Position numbers and translations under genes: made by a program
The notes under the pieces: generated by a model
Database searches by the model: none
Seen by the model: only the letters and a program-made list of their open reading frames with translations
Told to the model about the DNA's origin: nothing
From: Thiocapsa bogorovii
Lineage (GTDB): Bacteria > Pseudomonadota > Gammaproteobacteria > Chromatiales > Chromatiaceae
Assembly (NCBI RefSeq): GCF_021228795.1
Contig: NZ_CP089309.1
Coordinates: 4,585,501 to 4,649,500, forward strand
DNA: 64,000 nt
Reading direction: 5' to 3'
Part shown: piece after piece, positions 29,674 through 40,073 of the stretch
Position numbering within the stretch: position 1 is the stretch's first letter
Layout: every line of letters begins with the position of its first letter

Positions 29674-29706
29674 CCGTTAGGGTCTACCAGGCCGTAGCGG
29701 TTTTTT
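29674..29706 (+). terminator. Terminator-like hairpin inside the spc operon
   Basis: CCGTTA (29674-29679) pairs with TAGCGG (29695-29700), one pair being a G-U wobble, and the stem may be extended by GG/CC past a bulge. It is directly followed by six T (29701-29706). It lies between rpsN and rpsH, where relatives usually have no terminator. It is weaker than the rpoC and rplQ terminators and is best read as a possible attenuator. Confidence 0.5.
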
Positions 29707-29758
29707 GAAACCTGACGGGTATCGCACCGAAGAGGTGGTCTGACCCCCGGAGAAGCTC

Positions 29759-30154
29759 ATGAGTATGTCGGATCCGATTGCGGATATGCTGACGCGTATC
29801 CGCAACGGCCAGCAGCGCGGCAAGATCACGATCGCGATGCCTTCGTCCAAGCAGAAGGTCGCGATTGCGAACCTCCTGAAAGCCGAGGGTTATATCGCCG
29901 ACGCGACCGTCGAGGCGAATGGCAACAAACCCGAATTGGTGGTCAAGCTCAAGTATTTCCGGGGTAAACCCGTGATCGAGCAACTCACCCGTGTCTCGCG
30001 TCCCGGCCTGCGGATCTACCGCGGCAAGGACGACCTGCCCCAAGTCTGGGCCGGGCTCGGGATCGCGATCGTCTCCACGTCCAAAGGCTTGATGACCGAC
30101 CGTGCCGCCCGCGAGGCGGGACACGGTGGCGAGATCATCGCCTACGTCGCTTAA
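29759..30154 (+). CDS. rpsH: 30S ribosomal protein S8
   Basis: A 131-residue S8, a primary 16S binder and in E. coli the translational repressor of the spc operon. It begins [19 protein letters not shown] and ends [35 protein letters not shown] precedes the ATG. Confidence 0.98.
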   Translation: MSMSDPIADMLTRIRNGQQRGKITIAMPSSKQKVAIANLLKAEGYIADATVEANGNKPELVVKLKYFRGKPVIEQLTRVSRPGLRIYRGKDDLPQVWAGLGIAIVSTSKGLMTDRAAREAGHGGEIIAYVA

Positions 30155-30168
30155 GAGAGGATCCGATC

Positions 30169-30702
30169 ATGTCACGAGTCGCAAAGGCGCCGATTGTCGT
30201 ACCGAAAGGTGTGACGGTCGAAGTAGCGGGCCAGGACGTCACGGTCAAGGGCTCGAAGGGAACCATGGCGTGGTCAGTCCACCCCGCGGTGAGCATTACG
30301 CAGGTCGACGGCGAACTCCGCTTCGCTCCGGCCGAAGGCCATGAGAACGCCTGGGCCATGGCGGGGACGACACGCGCTCTGCTGAACAACATGGTGGTGG
30401 GCTGCAGCACGGGTTTCGTGCGCAAGCTCTCGCTGGTGGGCGTCGGCTATCGCGCGCAGGCGAAGGGCAATGTGCTCAACCTGAGCCTTGGCTTTTCCCA
30501 TCCGATCGACTATCCGGTTCCCGCGGGAATCACGATCGAGACCCCGACCCAAACCGAGGTCGTCGTCACGGGGGCCGACAAACAACGTGTCGGTCAGGTC
30601 GCCTCGGAGATCCGGGGATTCCGGCCGCCGGAGCCCTACAAAGGCAAAGGCGTGCGTTACGCGGACGAAGACGTCCTGCGTAAGGAAGCCAAGAAGAAAT
30701 AG
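30169..30702 (+). CDS. rplF: 50S ribosomal protein L6
   Basis: A 177-residue L6 near the factor-binding site. Two repeated domains are visible; the C-terminal [19 protein letters not shown] is the family signature. It lies 14 bp after rpsH. Confidence 0.98.
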   Translation: MSRVAKAPIVVPKGVTVEVAGQDVTVKGSKGTMAWSVHPAVSITQVDGELRFAPAEGHENAWAMAGTTRALLNNMVVGCSTGFVRKLSLVGVGYRAQAKGNVLNLSLGFSHPIDYPVPAGITIETPTQTEVVVTGADKQRVGQVASEIRGFRPPEPYKGKGVRYADEDVLRKEAKKK

Positions 30703-30716
30703 GGGTCTCAGAAATC

Positions 30717-31073
30717 ATGGACAAGAAACAAGCTCGCCTGCGTCGTGCGACGCGGGCGCGGGCGAAGATTCGCGAGCTGGGTGTGTTTCGACTGTGCGTA
30801 CATCGCACCCCGCGCCACATCTACGCCCAAGTCATCGCGCCGGAAGGCAATCGCGTCGTGGCCAGCGCATCGACGGTGGAGCCCGCGTTTCGCGAAGCGA
30901 TTCCGGGTCACAAGGGCAATGTCGGTGCGGCTGCGACGATCGGCAAGGCGATTGCCGAGCGGGCGCTTTCCGCCGGCGTGGAGACCGTAGCCTTCGATCG
31001 CTCCGGGTTTCGCTATCATGGCCGTCTCAAGGCGCTGGCGGATGCCGCGCGTGAGAACGGTCTGAAATTCTAG
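30717..31073 (+). CDS. rplR: 50S ribosomal protein L18
   Basis: A 118-residue L18, a 5S rRNA binder. It has an arginine-rich N-terminus ([16 protein letters not shown]) and the C-terminal [26 protein letters not shown]. Confidence 0.97.
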   Translation: MDKKQARLRRATRARAKIRELGVFRLCVHRTPRHIYAQVIAPEGNRVVASASTVEPAFREAIPGHKGNVGAAATIGKAIAERALSAGVETVAFDRSGFRYHGRLKALADAARENGLKF

Positions 31074-31083
31074 GAGTACGAGC

Positions 31084-31590
31084 ATGGCGAACTTCAATCC
31101 GAAGAACGATGGAGACGATCTCCTCGAAAAGCTGATCGCGGTCAACCGGGTCGCCAAGGTCGTCAAGGGCGGGCGGCAATTCGGTTTCGCGGCCTTGACG
31201 GTCGTCGGAGACGGTAAGGGGCGCGTCGGGTTCGGTCGCGGAAAGGCCCGCGAGGTGCCGGTCGCGATTCAGAAGGCGATGGAAAATGCGCGCAAGAACA
31301 TGATCGAGGTGAAGCTCAACGGCAACACCCTGCAATATCCGCTGAACGGGCGGCACGGCGCGGCGAAGGTCTTCATGAAACCGGCGTCCGAAGGCACGGG
31401 GATCATCGCCGGCGGCGCGATGCGCGCGGTCTTCGAAGTGCTCGGCGTTCAGAACGTGCTGGCCAAGTGCATCGGGACCAATAACCCGATCAACGTGGTT
31501 CGTGCCACCGTGCAAGGCCTGCGGACCATGAACGATCCCGAGACCATTGCCGCGAAGCGCGGCAAAACGGTCGCCGAGATCCTGGGGTAG
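31084..31590 (+). CDS. rpsE: 30S ribosomal protein S5
   Basis: A 168-residue S5 involved in fidelity. It contains [34 protein letters not shown] and [22 protein letters not shown]. The Lys-Gly loop where spectinomycin-resistance changes occur looks wild type. Confidence 0.98.
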   Translation: MANFNPKNDGDDLLEKLIAVNRVAKVVKGGRQFGFAALTVVGDGKGRVGFGRGKAREVPVAIQKAMENARKNMIEVKLNGNTLQYPLNGRHGAAKVFMKPASEGTGIIAGGAMRAVFEVLGVQNVLAKCIGTNNPINVVRATVQGLRTMNDPETIAAKRGKTVAEILG

Positions 31591-31593
31591 ACA

Positions 31594-31800
31594 ATGGCCG
31601 ACAAAAAGATGATGAAGGTCAAGTTGGTGCGGAGCGTCCACGGCCGTCTCGCCAATCACAAGTCATGCGTGCGCGGTCTCGGGCTGCGTCGTATGCACCA
31701 TGTGGTCGAGGTCGAGGATACGCCCTGCACACGCGGCATGGTCAATACCGTGTCGTATATGGTTTCGATCGTGGAGGAGTCTCGCGATGCGACTCAATGA
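31594..31800 (+). CDS. rpmD: 50S ribosomal protein L30
   Basis: A 68-residue L30. [36 protein letters not shown] is typical, with a short extra C-terminal tail that overlaps the start of rplO by 14 bp, suggesting coupled translation. Confidence 0.95.
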   Translation: MADKKMMKVKLVRSVHGRLANHKSCVRGLGLRRMHHVVEVEDTPCTRGMVNTVSYMVSIVEESRDATQ

Positions 31801-32221
31801 TCTCAAGCCCGATCCGGGCAGCCGTCCCGCCGCGAAGCGTGTCGGTCGCGGAATCGGCAGCGGCCTGGGCAAGACCTGCGGACGCGGTCACAAGGGGCAG
31901 AAATCCCGTAAAGGCGGTTTCCACAAGGTCGGTTTTGAAGGCGGGCAGATGCCGCTGCAGCGTCGTCTGCCGAAGGTCGGCTTCCGCTCGCGTACGGCCG
32001 CGTCACGTGCGGAGGTTCGCCTAAGCGAGCTCTCGCGCGTGGAAGGCGACACGATCGACTTGCTTTCGCTGGTTCAGGCCCGCGTCCTGAGTCAGTCGAT
32101 CAAGAGCGCGAAGATCATTGCTTCGGGTGAGGTCGGAAGGGCCTTCACGGTTCGCGGCGTTGGGGTGACCAAGGGTGCCCGTGCCGCGATCGAAGCAGCC
32201 GGCGGCAAGATCGAAGACTAG
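31787..32221 (+). CDS. rplO: 50S ribosomal protein L15
   Basis: A 144-residue L15. It begins [22 protein letters not shown], then the glycine-rich [20 protein letters not shown] and [16 protein letters not shown]. The ATG at 31787 is set by homology and a GGAGGAG ribosome site inside rpmD. Confidence 0.97.
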   Translation: MRLNDLKPDPGSRPAAKRVGRGIGSGLGKTCGRGHKGQKSRKGGFHKVGFEGGQMPLQRRLPKVGFRSRTAASRAEVRLSELSRVEGDTIDLLSLVQARVLSQSIKSAKIIASGEVGRAFTVRGVGVTKGARAAIEAAGGKIED

Positions 32222-32239
32222 CTTAAAGGCACGAATCGG

Positions 32240-33592
32240 ATGGCTAAGAATGTCGGATCGATGGGGCAGTCCCTCGGCGGTATGGGGCGACTGACCGAAC
32301 TGCGGGCGCGGTTGCTGTTCGTGGTCGGTGCTCTCCTGGTCTATCGCATCGGGACCTTCATCCCCGTTCCGGGTGTGAACCCCGAGGCCTTGGCCATCCT
32401 GTTCGACCAAAACCAGGGCTCCATCCTGGATATGTTCAACATGTTCTCGGGCGGAGCCTTGGAGCGTGCGAGTCTCTTCGCACTCGGGATCATGCCCTAC
32501 ATCTCGGCGTCGATCATCATGCAGTTGATGACCTCCGTGGTTCCGAAGCTCGAGCAGTTGAAAAAGGAAGGTGAGTCGGGGCGCCGCAAGATCACCCAAT
32601 ACACACGCTACGGCACGGTCGTATTGGCGACCTTTCAAGCGGTCGGGATCTCGATGGCGCTGCAGGGGCAGACCGCCGGCGGCTCGGCTCTGGTGAGCCA
32701 TGCCGGCATGGGCTTCGTCTTCACGGCGACGGTTTCCCTGGTGACCGGAACCATGTTCCTGATGTGGCTTGGCGAGCAGATCACCGAGCGCGGAATCGGC
32801 AACGGCATTTCCTTGATCATCTTCGCCGGGATCGTCGCCGGTCTGCCCGCGGCGTTGGGCGGGACACTGGAGCTTGCACGCACCGGAGAGATGAATTCGC
32901 TTGCGGTCTTGGCGCTGTTTGCCATGGCACTCGCGGTGACCGCCTTCGTGGTCTTCGTCGAGCGAGGCCAGCGGCGGATCACGGTGAACTACGCGCGGCG
33001 CCAGCAGGGGCGAAAGATGATGCAGGCGCAGAGTACGCATCTTCCGCTGAAGCTAAACATGGCCGGGGTGATTCCACCGATCTTTGCCTCGAGCATCATC
33101 CTGTTTCCCGGGACCCTGGGGCAGTGGTTCGGGAGCAGCGAAGATATGCGCTGGTTGGCGGACATTACCTCCAAGCTGTCGCCGGGGGAGCCGATCTATG
33201 TCTTGCTCTACGCGGCCGCGATCATCTTCTTTTGCTTTTTCTATACCGCCTTGGTCTTCAATGCCAAGGATACAGCCGATAATTTGAAACGCTCCGGTGC
33301 CTTCATTCCTGGGATCCGGCCGGGCGAACAAACAGCGCGATACATCGACACCGTGATGACGCGGTTAACCGCGGCGGGTGCGATCTACATCACCGCGGTC
33401 TGTCTGCTGCCCGAGTTTCTCATTGTCGGTTACAACGTGCCTTTCTATTTCGGCGGCACCTCTTTGCTGATCGTCGTGGTGGTGGTGATGGATTTCATGG
33501 CCCAGGTTCAGGCTCACTTGATGTCACATCAATACGAGGGCTTGATGCGGAAGGCAAACCTAAAGTCGCCGGGCGCCGGCATGCTGCGCTGA
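32240..33592 (+). CDS. secY: Preprotein translocase subunit SecY
   Basis: A 450-residue, ten-helix inner-membrane channel protein, core of the Sec translocon. The plug region follows [44 protein letters not shown]; cytoplasmic loops with YTRYGTV and ARRQQGRKM contact SecA and ribosomes. It partners with SecE encoded at 6.1 kb. Confidence 0.98.
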   Translation: MAKNVGSMGQSLGGMGRLTELRARLLFVVGALLVYRIGTFIPVPGVNPEALAILFDQNQGSILDMFNMFSGGALERASLFALGIMPYISASIIMQLMTSVVPKLEQLKKEGESGRRKITQYTRYGTVVLATFQAVGISMALQGQTAGGSALVSHAGMGFVFTATVSLVTGTMFLMWLGEQITERGIGNGISLIIFAGIVAGLPAALGGTLELARTGEMNSLAVLALFAMALAVTAFVVFVERGQRRITVNYARRQQGRKMMQAQSTHLPLKLNMAGVIPPIFASSIILFPGTLGQWFGSSEDMRWLADITSKLSPGEPIYVLLYAAAIIFFCFFYTALVFNAKDTADNLKRSGAFIPGIRPGEQTARYIDTVMTRLTAAGAIYITAVCLLPEFLIVGYNVPFYFGGTSLLIVVVVVMDFMAQVQAHLMSHQYEGLMRKANLKSPGAGMLR

Positions 33593-33621
33593 GTGGCGCT
33601 CGAGTCTGAAGGAGAGAACAA

Positions 33622-33735
33622 ATGAAAGTGAGAGCATCGGTCAAGAAGTTGTGCCGGAACTGCAAGATTATCCGCCGCAACGGCACTGTTCGGGTCATCT
33701 GCAAGGACCCACGACACAAACAACGCCAGGGATAG
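33622..33735 (+). CDS. rpmJ: 50S ribosomal protein L36
   Basis: A short gene of 37 codons, [20 protein letters not shown] to KQRQG. The zinc ligands Cys11, Cys14, Cys27 and His32 are all present, so this is the zinc-binding form. A strong AAGGAGAG lies upstream. It is placed between secY and rpsM as in most gammaproteobacteria and closes the spc set. Confidence 0.96.
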   Translation: MKVRASVKKLCRNCKIIRRNGTVRVICKDPRHKQRQG

Positions 33736-33745
33736 GATCTCAGGC

Positions 33746-33773
33746 TTGATTGACGACTTCAGTTTGATATACT
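33746..33773 (+). promoter_or_regulatory. Sigma-70 promoter of the alpha operon
   Basis: TTGATT (33746-33751), 16-bp spacer and TATACT (33768-33773), with the discriminator ACGCGG, lie 47 bp before the rpsM start. This gives the alpha set (rpsM-rpsK-rpsD-rpoA-rplQ) its own promoter in addition to read-through from spc. The short leader could house S4 repression, which is inference. Confidence 0.7.
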
Positions 33774-33820
33774 ACGCGGTTTACCCGCTTGGCAATTTGG
33801 ATTTCAGGGGTTTCTAAGCT

Positions 33821-34177
33821 ATGGCCCGTATCGCCGGCGTCAACATCCCGGACAAGAAGCACGCAGTGATCGCGTTGACTTCGATTTATGGCATCGGCCG
33901 CGTGCGTGCCGCTGTGATCTGCGACGCCGCCGGTGTTCCGCGCGATGCCAAGGTTCAGAACCTCACGGAAGAAGAGGTCGACAAGCTGCGCAGCGAGGTC
34001 GGCAAGTTCTCCGTTGAAGGTGACCTGCGGCGCGAAGTGTCGATGAACATCAAGCGCTTGATGGACCTCGGCTGTAACCGCGGTATTCGCCACCGTCGTG
34101 GCTTGCCGTTGCGCGGCCAGCGGACCCGCACGAACGCACGTACCCGCAAGGGTCCGCGTCGTCCCATCAAACGATAA
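33821..34177 (+). CDS. rpsM: 30S ribosomal protein S13
   Basis: A 118-residue S13 of the subunit head. It starts [29 protein letters not shown] and has the C-terminal [26 protein letters not shown] tail reaching the P-site tRNA. Confidence 0.98.
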   Translation: MARIAGVNIPDKKHAVIALTSIYGIGRVRAAVICDAAGVPRDAKVQNLTEEEVDKLRSEVGKFSVEGDLRREVSMNIKRLMDLGCNRGIRHRRGLPLRGQRTRTNARTRKGPRRPIKR

Positions 34178-34215
34178 GGGCGCTTGGGCGCAGCGAAAGG
34201 GCTGGATAACCTCGA

Positions 34216-34605
34216 ATGGCTAAACCGACTCGTACGATCAAGAAAAAGATCAAGAAGCAGGTTGCGGATGGGATTGCTCACGTCCACGCCTCCTTCAACA
34301 ACACCATCATCACGATTACCGACCGCCAAGGCAATGTGTTGTCGTGGGCGACCGCAGGCGGGTCCGGGTTCCGGGGATCGCGCAAAAGCACGCCCTTCGC
34401 CGCACAGGTTGCGGCCGACAAGGCCGGCCAAGCGGTCAAGGATTACGGGCTTCGCAATCTCGACGTCAACGTGAAGGGGCCCGGTCCGGGTCGCGAATCG
34501 GCGGTGCGTGCGCTCAACAACGCCGGATTCAAGATCACGAGCATTACCGACGTGACACCGATCCCGCACAACGGCTGCCGCCCGCCCAAGAAGCGGCGCG
34601 TCTGA
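34216..34605 (+). CDS. rpsK: 30S ribosomal protein S11
   Basis: A 129-residue S11 of the platform. It contains [46 protein letters not shown] and ends [17 protein letters not shown], where the Asn can deamidate in relatives. Confidence 0.98.
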   Translation: MAKPTRTIKKKIKKQVADGIAHVHASFNNTIITITDRQGNVLSWATAGGSGFRGSRKSTPFAAQVAADKAGQAVKDYGLRNLDVNVKGPGPGRESAVRALNNAGFKITSITDVTPIPHNGCRPPKKRRV

Positions 34606-34624
34606 TACAGGAACAGGTAGAGAC

Positions 34625-35245
34625 ATGGCACGTTATACAGGCCCAACCTGCAAACTCGCACGGCGCGAGGGGACCGATCTCGCCCTGAAGAGTCGCGCGC
34701 GTTCGCTGGACACGAAGTGCAACCTCGAAAAGCAACCCGGTCAGACGACCGACCGTCGGCGTCGGCTCTCCGACTACGGGGTCCAACTTCGCGAGAAGCA
34801 GAAGGTTCGCCGGATCTACGGGCTGATGGAGCGGCAATTCCGGAATTACTACAAGAAGGCTGCGCAAGCGAAGGGCGCGACTGGCGAGAACCTGCTGCAG
34901 CTCCTCGAGCGGCGCCTCGACAACGTTGTGTACCGGATGGGTTTCGGCGCCACGCGCTCCGAGGCACGTCAGTTGGTCAGCCACAAGGCGATCTTGGTCA
35001 ACGGCCGAGTCGTCAACATCGCCTCCTACCAAGTAGGCGCCGACGACCACGTCGAGGTCCGAGAGGCCGCGAAGAAGCAGGTGCGCGTGCAAAACGCATT
35101 GGCACTCGCCGAGCAGTACGGCTTTCCGGACTGGGTCGATGTCGATACCAAAGGCTTAAAGGGCGTCTTCAAGCGCATTCCGGATCGCTCGGACCTGCCG
35201 GCCGACATCAACGAATCGCTGATCGTCGAGTTGTACTCCAAGTAA
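34625..35245 (+). CDS. rpsD: 30S ribosomal protein S4
   Basis: A 206-residue S4, primary 16S binder and, in E. coli, alpha-operon repressor. It starts [18 protein letters not shown]; the S4 RNA-binding domain begins [19 protein letters not shown] near residue 94 and contains [26 protein letters not shown]. Confidence 0.98.
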   Translation: MARYTGPTCKLARREGTDLALKSRARSLDTKCNLEKQPGQTTDRRRRLSDYGVQLREKQKVRRIYGLMERQFRNYYKKAAQAKGATGENLLQLLERRLDNVVYRMGFGATRSEARQLVSHKAILVNGRVVNIASYQVGADDHVEVREAAKKQVRVQNALALAEQYGFPDWVDVDTKGLKGVFKRIPDRSDLPADINESLIVELYSK

Positions 35246-35267
35246 GGAGCTTCGTGAGGGGCACTGA

Positions 35268-36278
35268 ATGACTGACGCTATTGGCGAATTTCTCAAACCG
35301 CGCATCGTACGTGTCGAGGCGGTCGACGGCAGCTCGACGCATGCCAAGGTATCCCTGGAGCCGCTCGAGCGTGGTTTCGGGCACACCCTCGGCAACGCGT
35401 TGCGCCGTATTCTCTTATCCTCGATGGATGGCTGGGCGGTGACGGAGGTCGAGATCCAGGGCGTCTTGCACGAGTACACCACGATCCCCGGCGTTCAAGA
35501 GGACGTCCTCGAGATCTTGCTCAACCTCAAACAGCTCGCCATATCGCTCAAGGGCAAAGACGAGGCGACCTTCACGGTCAGTAAGACCGGTCCCGGCGTC
35601 GTCACCGCCGCGGACATCGCAATCGATCATACGGCCGAGATCGCGAATCCCGAGTTGGTCATTGCGAACATGACCGAGGGCGAGTTGAGCATGTCGATGA
35701 CGATCCGGCGCGGGCGTGGTTATGAGCCGGCGACGCAGCGCGAGGTCGAAGAGGGTGAGGATCGCCCGATCGGCAAGCTTCCGCTCGATGCATCCTACAG
35801 CCCGGTCCGGCGTGTCGCGATCGAGGTGCAATCCGCCCGCGTCGAGCAGCGAACCGATTTGGATCGGTTGGTCATCGACCTGGAGACCAACGGCACGATC
35901 GATCCGCGCGAAGCGATCCAGCGCGCCGCGACAATTCTGCGGGATCAGTTGTCGAGCTTCGTGGCCCTGGAAGGGTCCGGTCCGTCCGATACGCAGGTCC
36001 TCGAGGCCCGCGACGAGTCGCCGTACGATCCGATTTTGCTACGGCCGGTGGACGACCTCGAGCTAACCGTTCGCTCGGCGAACTGTTTGAAGGCGGAGAA
36101 CATCTACCTGATCGGCGATTTGATTCAACGCACCGAGGTCGAGCTTCTCAAGACGCCGAATTTGGGCAAGAAGTCCCTGACCGAGATCAAGGACGTGCTT
36201 GCGACGCGTGGACTTTCGCTCGGGATGCGGCTCGAGAACTGGCCGCCGGACAATATCGCCGAGCTCGGCATTCGCTAA
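35268..36278 (+). CDS. rpoA: DNA-directed RNA polymerase subunit alpha
   Basis: A 336-residue alpha subunit. The N-terminal dimerisation domain has [21 protein letters not shown]. After a flexible linker, the C-terminal domain (from about residue 250; [23 protein letters not shown]) contains the UP-element and activator-contact helices, including [14 protein letters not shown]. Confidence 0.98.
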   Translation: MTDAIGEFLKPRIVRVEAVDGSSTHAKVSLEPLERGFGHTLGNALRRILLSSMDGWAVTEVEIQGVLHEYTTIPGVQEDVLEILLNLKQLAISLKGKDEATFTVSKTGPGVVTAADIAIDHTAEIANPELVIANMTEGELSMSMTIRRGRGYEPATQREVEEGEDRPIGKLPLDASYSPVRRVAIEVQSARVEQRTDLDRLVIDLETNGTIDPREAIQRAATILRDQLSSFVALEGSGPSDTQVLEARDESPYDPILLRPVDDLELTVRSANCLKAENIYLIGDLIQRTEVELLKTPNLGKKSLTEIKDVLATRGLSLGMRLENWPPDNIAELGIR

Positions 36279-36314
36279 CGCTATTCGACTCAAGAACTAT
36301 TCGGGATTAGGACC

Positions 36315-36707
36315 ATGCGTCATCGCAACGCCGGAAGGCACCTCAATCGCACCGGCTCGCATCGCGAGGCCATGTTTCGCAACATGGCTGCCTCGTTGTT
36401 TCGCCATGAGCTCATCAAGACCACGTTGCCGAAGGCCAAAGAGCTGCGCCGCGTCGCCGAGCCCCTGATCACCCTGGCGAAGAGCGATTCCGTTCACACC
36501 CGTCGCCTTGCGTTTTCGCGGCTGCGCGACAAGGAAGCGGTGGGCAAGCTCTTCGTCGAGCTTGGTCCTCGCTATCAGGCGCGTCCCGGCGGCTATCTGC
36601 GTATCCTCAAGTGCGGGTACCGAGCCGGTGATTCGGCGCCGATGGCCTACGTCGAGCTGGTCGATCGGCCTGCGAACGCGGTCGCCGTGGAAGACGACGA
36701 GGATTGA
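36315..36707 (+). CDS. rplQ: 50S ribosomal protein L17
   Basis: A 130-residue L17. [31 protein letters not shown] is the conserved N-terminal block. It is the last gene of the ribosomal super-cluster, followed at once by a strong terminator. Confidence 0.98.
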   Translation: MRHRNAGRHLNRTGSHREAMFRNMAASLFRHELIKTTLPKAKELRRVAEPLITLAKSDSVHTRRLAFSRLRDKEAVGKLFVELGPRYQARPGGYLRILKCGYRAGDSAPMAYVELVDRPANAVAVEDDED

Positions 36708-36735
36708 CTTGCCGCTTGTGCCCTTCGTGAACGAG

Positions 36736-36759
36736 AGCCGGGCCTTTGCCCGGCTTTTT
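36736..36759 (+). terminator. Intrinsic terminator after rplQ
   Basis: A perfect 8-bp stem AGCCGGGC / GCCCGGCT (36736-36743, 36748-36755) with a CTTT loop is followed by a run of T to 36759. It ends the ribosomal protein cluster but sits only 8 bp before the next ATG. Confidence 0.92.
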
Positions 36760-36767
36760 GTTGAGAT

Positions 36768-37520
36768 ATGACGACGCCGATTCCCCCGATCGTCCTCGTC
36801 ACGGATTTCGGTGACGGCATCTATGTCGGGCAGATCCGGGCTCGACTCGGTGATCATTTGCCCGAAGTTCCGGTTATCGATCTGGTTCATGACCTTCCGC
36901 CGTTCCGCGCCGATCTGGCGGCCTATCTCCTGCCGGCGTTGATCCGGGACATGCCCGGTGGCGCGATCTATGTGTGTGTTGTTGATCCGGGTGTCGGCGG
37001 CACGCGGTGCGGGCTTCTGGCGAGAGCGCGGGACTGTTGGGTTATCGGACCCGACAACGGACTCTTGGCCCCGCTCGTACGCTGCACCGAAGGTGCGTCT
37101 GTGCAACGGATCGGATGGTGTCCGGCGGTGCTTTCGGCGAGTTTTCACGGCCGAGACTGGTTCGCCCCCGCTGCCGCCCGGTTGTTTGCGGGAGAGGACC
37201 TTCAGCTGACGCCGATCGATCCCTCCGAGATGGTCGGATCCGACTGGCCGAGCGAACGGGCCGCTGTCGTCTATGTCGATCGTTTCGGTAATCTGATGAC
37301 GGGACTGCGGGCGGTGAATCACGGCTCCACGCAGTCCTTGCACGTCGGCACTCGTACACTTCCTCATGCACGAACCTTCTGCGATGTGATGCCGGGAGAG
37401 GCGTTCTGGTATGAGAATGCCTTCGGCCTCGTGGAGATTGCCGTGAATCAAGGTCGTGCGGATCGACTGCTTGCCCTCTCCCCCGGTGATTCCGTCGGAC
37501 CTTTCACGCCTCCGAATTGA
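36768..37520 (+). CDS. DUF62 family SAM hydrolase (SAM hydroxide adenosyltransferase)
   Basis: A 250-residue member of the DUF62/SAM hydroxide adenosyltransferase family, related to fluorinase and chlorinase. Characterised members hydrolyse S-adenosylmethionine to adenosine and methionine with an Asp-Arg-His triad. Visible here: VLVTDFGDGIYVGQ at the N-terminus, the Asp/Arg pair in VVDPGVGGTR (near residues 69-76) and the His in FHGRDWFAPAAA (near 126). A PDNGLL motif follows the nucleotide site. The biological purpose of these enzymes is poorly understood. The start lies just downstream of the rplQ terminator, with only a weak GAG as ribosome site. Confidence 0.85.
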   Translation: MTTPIPPIVLVTDFGDGIYVGQIRARLGDHLPEVPVIDLVHDLPPFRADLAAYLLPALIRDMPGGAIYVCVVDPGVGGTRCGLLARARDCWVIGPDNGLLAPLVRCTEGASVQRIGWCPAVLSASFHGRDWFAPAAARLFAGEDLQLTPIDPSEMVGSDWPSERAAVVYVDRFGNLMTGLRAVNHGSTQSLHVGTRTLPHARTFCDVMPGEAFWYENAFGLVEIAVNQGRADRLLALSPGDSVGPFTPPN

Positions 37521-37744
37521 GCCGATCGTCCGGCTGTCTTGTCGCGCCTGTTGAGGATTCCAGGGTTCGCTCAACCGCTTGCTCCAGATTGAAGCTTTAC
37601 AGGAGCCGATGCGTTGTCGTCGACGCCTCTCGTTTTTGTTTTGTGGAGGCACTAGATTAGGCAGGCCGGGGGACGGGCTGTGGGACTGTCGGAGCACGCC
37701 CCGCGCGAGGACCATTTTTCGATCCACTTGCATCGGAGAACGAC

Positions 37745-38536
37745 ATGGCCAACTTCGGCGATCTGCTCGGCAGCTTCATTCAGAGCAATATGGCCCAGTC
37801 CGGCTCGGGCCGGATGGGGAATGCGCTTCAAGATCTGCAGGCGAATTTCGGTCGGATGACCGGCGGGCAGGGCGGGGGTGCCGGCGGCGATATGCTGGGC
37901 AACCTCCTGGAAATGGCCAAGGGCGCGCTCGGGAATGCCTCGCAGAATCCGATGCAAGCCGGCGGGATCGGTGCCGTGCTCGGCTCGGTCTTGGGCGGCG
38001 GAGGAAAGTCCGTGAAAGGCGCGATGACCGGGGGTGCGCTCGCGATGTTGGCCGGGATCGCCTACAAGGCGTTCACCGAATCGGGTCAAGCGGCTCAGGC
38101 CGGCGGACTGCCGGCTGCGAGCGGAGCGCCGGAGTTGCCGTTGGGCCTCAGAGCTCCGCAGACCGCGGCGGAGGAGCAGGCGTTGGAGAACACTGCGCAG
38201 TTGGTCATCAAGGGTATGATCAACATCGCCAAGTCGGATGGCCAGGTGAGCGTCGACGAGATCCAGCGTATCGTCGGCAAGATCGAGGCCGCCGGCATGG
38301 GCGCAGATGCACAGGAGTGGTTGATGACGGAGCTGCGCCAGCCGCTGAATCTCGACGCCTTCGTGGCCGAGATCCCGAGCCCGGAGGTGGCTGCCGAGGT
38401 CTATGCCGCGTCACTGCTGGCCGTCGAGGTCGACACCCCTCAAGAGCAGGACTATTTGCGCCGGTTTGCCGAGAAGGCCGGACTGCATCCTCTCGTTGTG
38501 AAACACATCCACCAGTCGATGGGCGTCACGGTCTGA
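37745..38536 (+). CDS. DUF533 (YebE-like, TerB-fold) protein
   Basis: A 263-residue DUF533 protein. The N-terminal half (to about residue 115) is glycine-rich with one hydrophobic stretch (VKGAMTGGALAMLAGIAYKAF) that may be a membrane helix. The C-terminal half (about 140-263) is helical: AEEQALENTAQLVIKGMINIAKSDGQVSVDEIQRIVGKIE resembles the TerB-like fold, ending with LHPLVVKHIHQSMGV. E. coli YebE is the best-known relative; function is unknown. It is probably monocistronic and convergent with the helicase gene. Confidence 0.75.
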   Translation: MANFGDLLGSFIQSNMAQSGSGRMGNALQDLQANFGRMTGGQGGGAGGDMLGNLLEMAKGALGNASQNPMQAGGIGAVLGSVLGGGGKSVKGAMTGGALAMLAGIAYKAFTESGQAAQAGGLPAASGAPELPLGLRAPQTAAEEQALENTAQLVIKGMINIAKSDGQVSVDEIQRIVGKIEAAGMGADAQEWLMTELRQPLNLDAFVAEIPSPEVAAEVYAASLLAVEVDTPQEQDYLRRFAEKAGLHPLVVKHIHQSMGVTV

Positions 38537-38675
38537 GGGCGCGGGGTTGGGCCCTTCGTCCGCGACGGCAACGCGGGCAAGGGCGTGAAACCTCGAACCA
38601 TCGGCAGTTCGGTTCAGTGTCTTGGTGGCGGCAAAGGTGCGGAGCCCGCGTGCGGGATGGATGTGGGCGCGGGGA

Positions 38676-40073
38676 TCAGCTTTTCGCCCCGTCGCCGTGC
38701 TCGGGTTCAGGCTGGGCTTGATGCGGCCGTCTTTTTCCGAGCGGCGCATGACCGGCCTCGACCCCGACCTCACTTCCCGCAGTCGGTTTGGGGCGACGCC
38801 TTTTTCCGATATTCTTGCGGTCGCGCAGGCGATCCTTGGGCTTTGGCGCGGCGGCCTTCGCACCGAGGGCCTTGGCCGCACTCTTCTTTTTTGCCCCTTT
38901 TTTCGCACCCGAGCGTTTGGTCGGACCCTTGAAGGAGGCCTTGAGCCCTTCGATGCTGCGACGCTCGAGGCCGAGATTCAGATACCGCTCGATGCTCTCC
39001 AGTCGATTCCATTCGGCGGCACCAACCAGCGAGATGGCCACGCCCTGCTCCCCGGCACGGCCGGTACGCCCGGTGCGGTGTAGATAATCGTCCCCGCTGC
39101 GCGGTAGGTCGAAGTTGATCACTCGCTCGACACCGGGGATGTCGAGCCCGCGTGCCGCGACATCGGTGGCGATCAGGACATTGACCCGCCCGCTGTGCAG
39201 CAGCCCGACGACACGATTGCGCTCGCGTTGCTCCAACTCCCCGTGCAGTACGGCCGCGCGTTGACCCTCGCCGATCAGATAGTTGCCGAGCGCCGTCGCA
39301 CCGTCGCGGGTGTTGGTGAAGACCAGTGCCTTCTCGTAGGTCTCGTTGCGGAGCAGCCAGAGGATCTGCTGCTGCTTGTGCTCGGGACCGTCGCTCAAGA
39401 TGACCTGATGCGTGATGTCTGGATGCTGCTCGCGTACCGGATTGACGGTCAGTACGCGCGGATCGCGCAGCAGGCGCTCGGTGATACGACTCAGGCCTCG
39501 GTGGTGCAGGGTCGCCGAGAACAACATCGACTGGCGCGTCGGGTTGGTCCGGCCGATGATCGTGAGGACATCGTCGACGAAGCCCATATCGAGCATGCGG
39601 TCGGCCTCGTCGAGGACCAGGATCTCCAGGTCGGTCAGGTCGGCCTCGCCCTTCTCGAGAAGCTCGAGCAAGCGACCGGGCGTCGCCACCAGAATCTCCG
39701 GGTTCTTGCGCAGGGTCGCGATCTGATGCGCCCTTGAGTCGCCGCCCGTAATCACGCCGTTGTTCAGGCGCGTGTAGCTGGCGAGGCGAGTGAAGTGCAC
39801 ATGGATCTGGCGGGCCAGCTCACGGGTCGGCACCAACACCAGGGCGCGCGTCCCGCTGTCGGAGCGAGGCGCGCCGACCAAGCGCTCCATGACCGGCAGC
39901 AGAAAGGCGGCGGTTTTCCCCGAGCCCGTCGCGGCCGAGACCAAGAGATCGAGACCCTCCATCGCAGCCGGGATCACCTGAGCTTGGACCTCCGTCGGGG
40001 TCTCGAAGCCCTCTTTTTCCAGTCCGCGCATGAGGGCGTCCGGAAGCAAAAACTCAGCAAAGTTCCTGTTCAT
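38676..40073 (-). CDS. srmB: DEAD-box RNA helicase, SrmB-like
   Basis: A 465-residue DEAD-box helicase. The Q-motif region FETPTEVQAQVIPAAM is followed by AATGSGKT (motif I), PTRELA (Ia), DEAD in VLDEADRMLDMGF (II), SATL (III), ATDVAARGLDIPGV (V) and HRTGRTGRAG (VI). The lysine/arginine-rich tail includes RDRKNIGKRRRPK, strikingly like the end of E. coli SrmB, an early 50S assembly helicase, which is why that name is preferred over RhlE. The start at 40073 (MNRNFAEF) is set by homology; 29 upstream in-frame codons are non-conserved. Confidence 0.85.
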   Translation of the reverse strand: MNRNFAEFLLPDALMRGLEKEGFETPTEVQAQVIPAAMEGLDLLVSAATGSGKTAAFLLPVMERLVGAPRSDSGTRALVLVPTRELARQIHVHFTRLASYTRLNNGVITGGDSRAHQIATLRKNPEILVATPGRLLELLEKGEADLTDLEILVLDEADRMLDMGFVDDVLTIIGRTNPTRQSMLFSATLHHRGLSRITERLLRDPRVLTVNPVREQHPDITHQVILSDGPEHKQQQILWLLRNETYEKALVFTNTRDGATALGNYLIGEGQRAAVLHGELEQRERNRVVGLLHSGRVNVLIATDVAARGLDIPGVERVINFDLPRSGDDYLHRTGRTGRAGEQGVAISLVGAAEWNRLESIERYLNLGLERRSIEGLKASFKGPTKRSGAKKGAKKKSAAKALGAKAAAPKPKDRLRDRKNIGKRRRPKPTAGSEVGVEAGHAPLGKRRPHQAQPEPEHGDGAKS

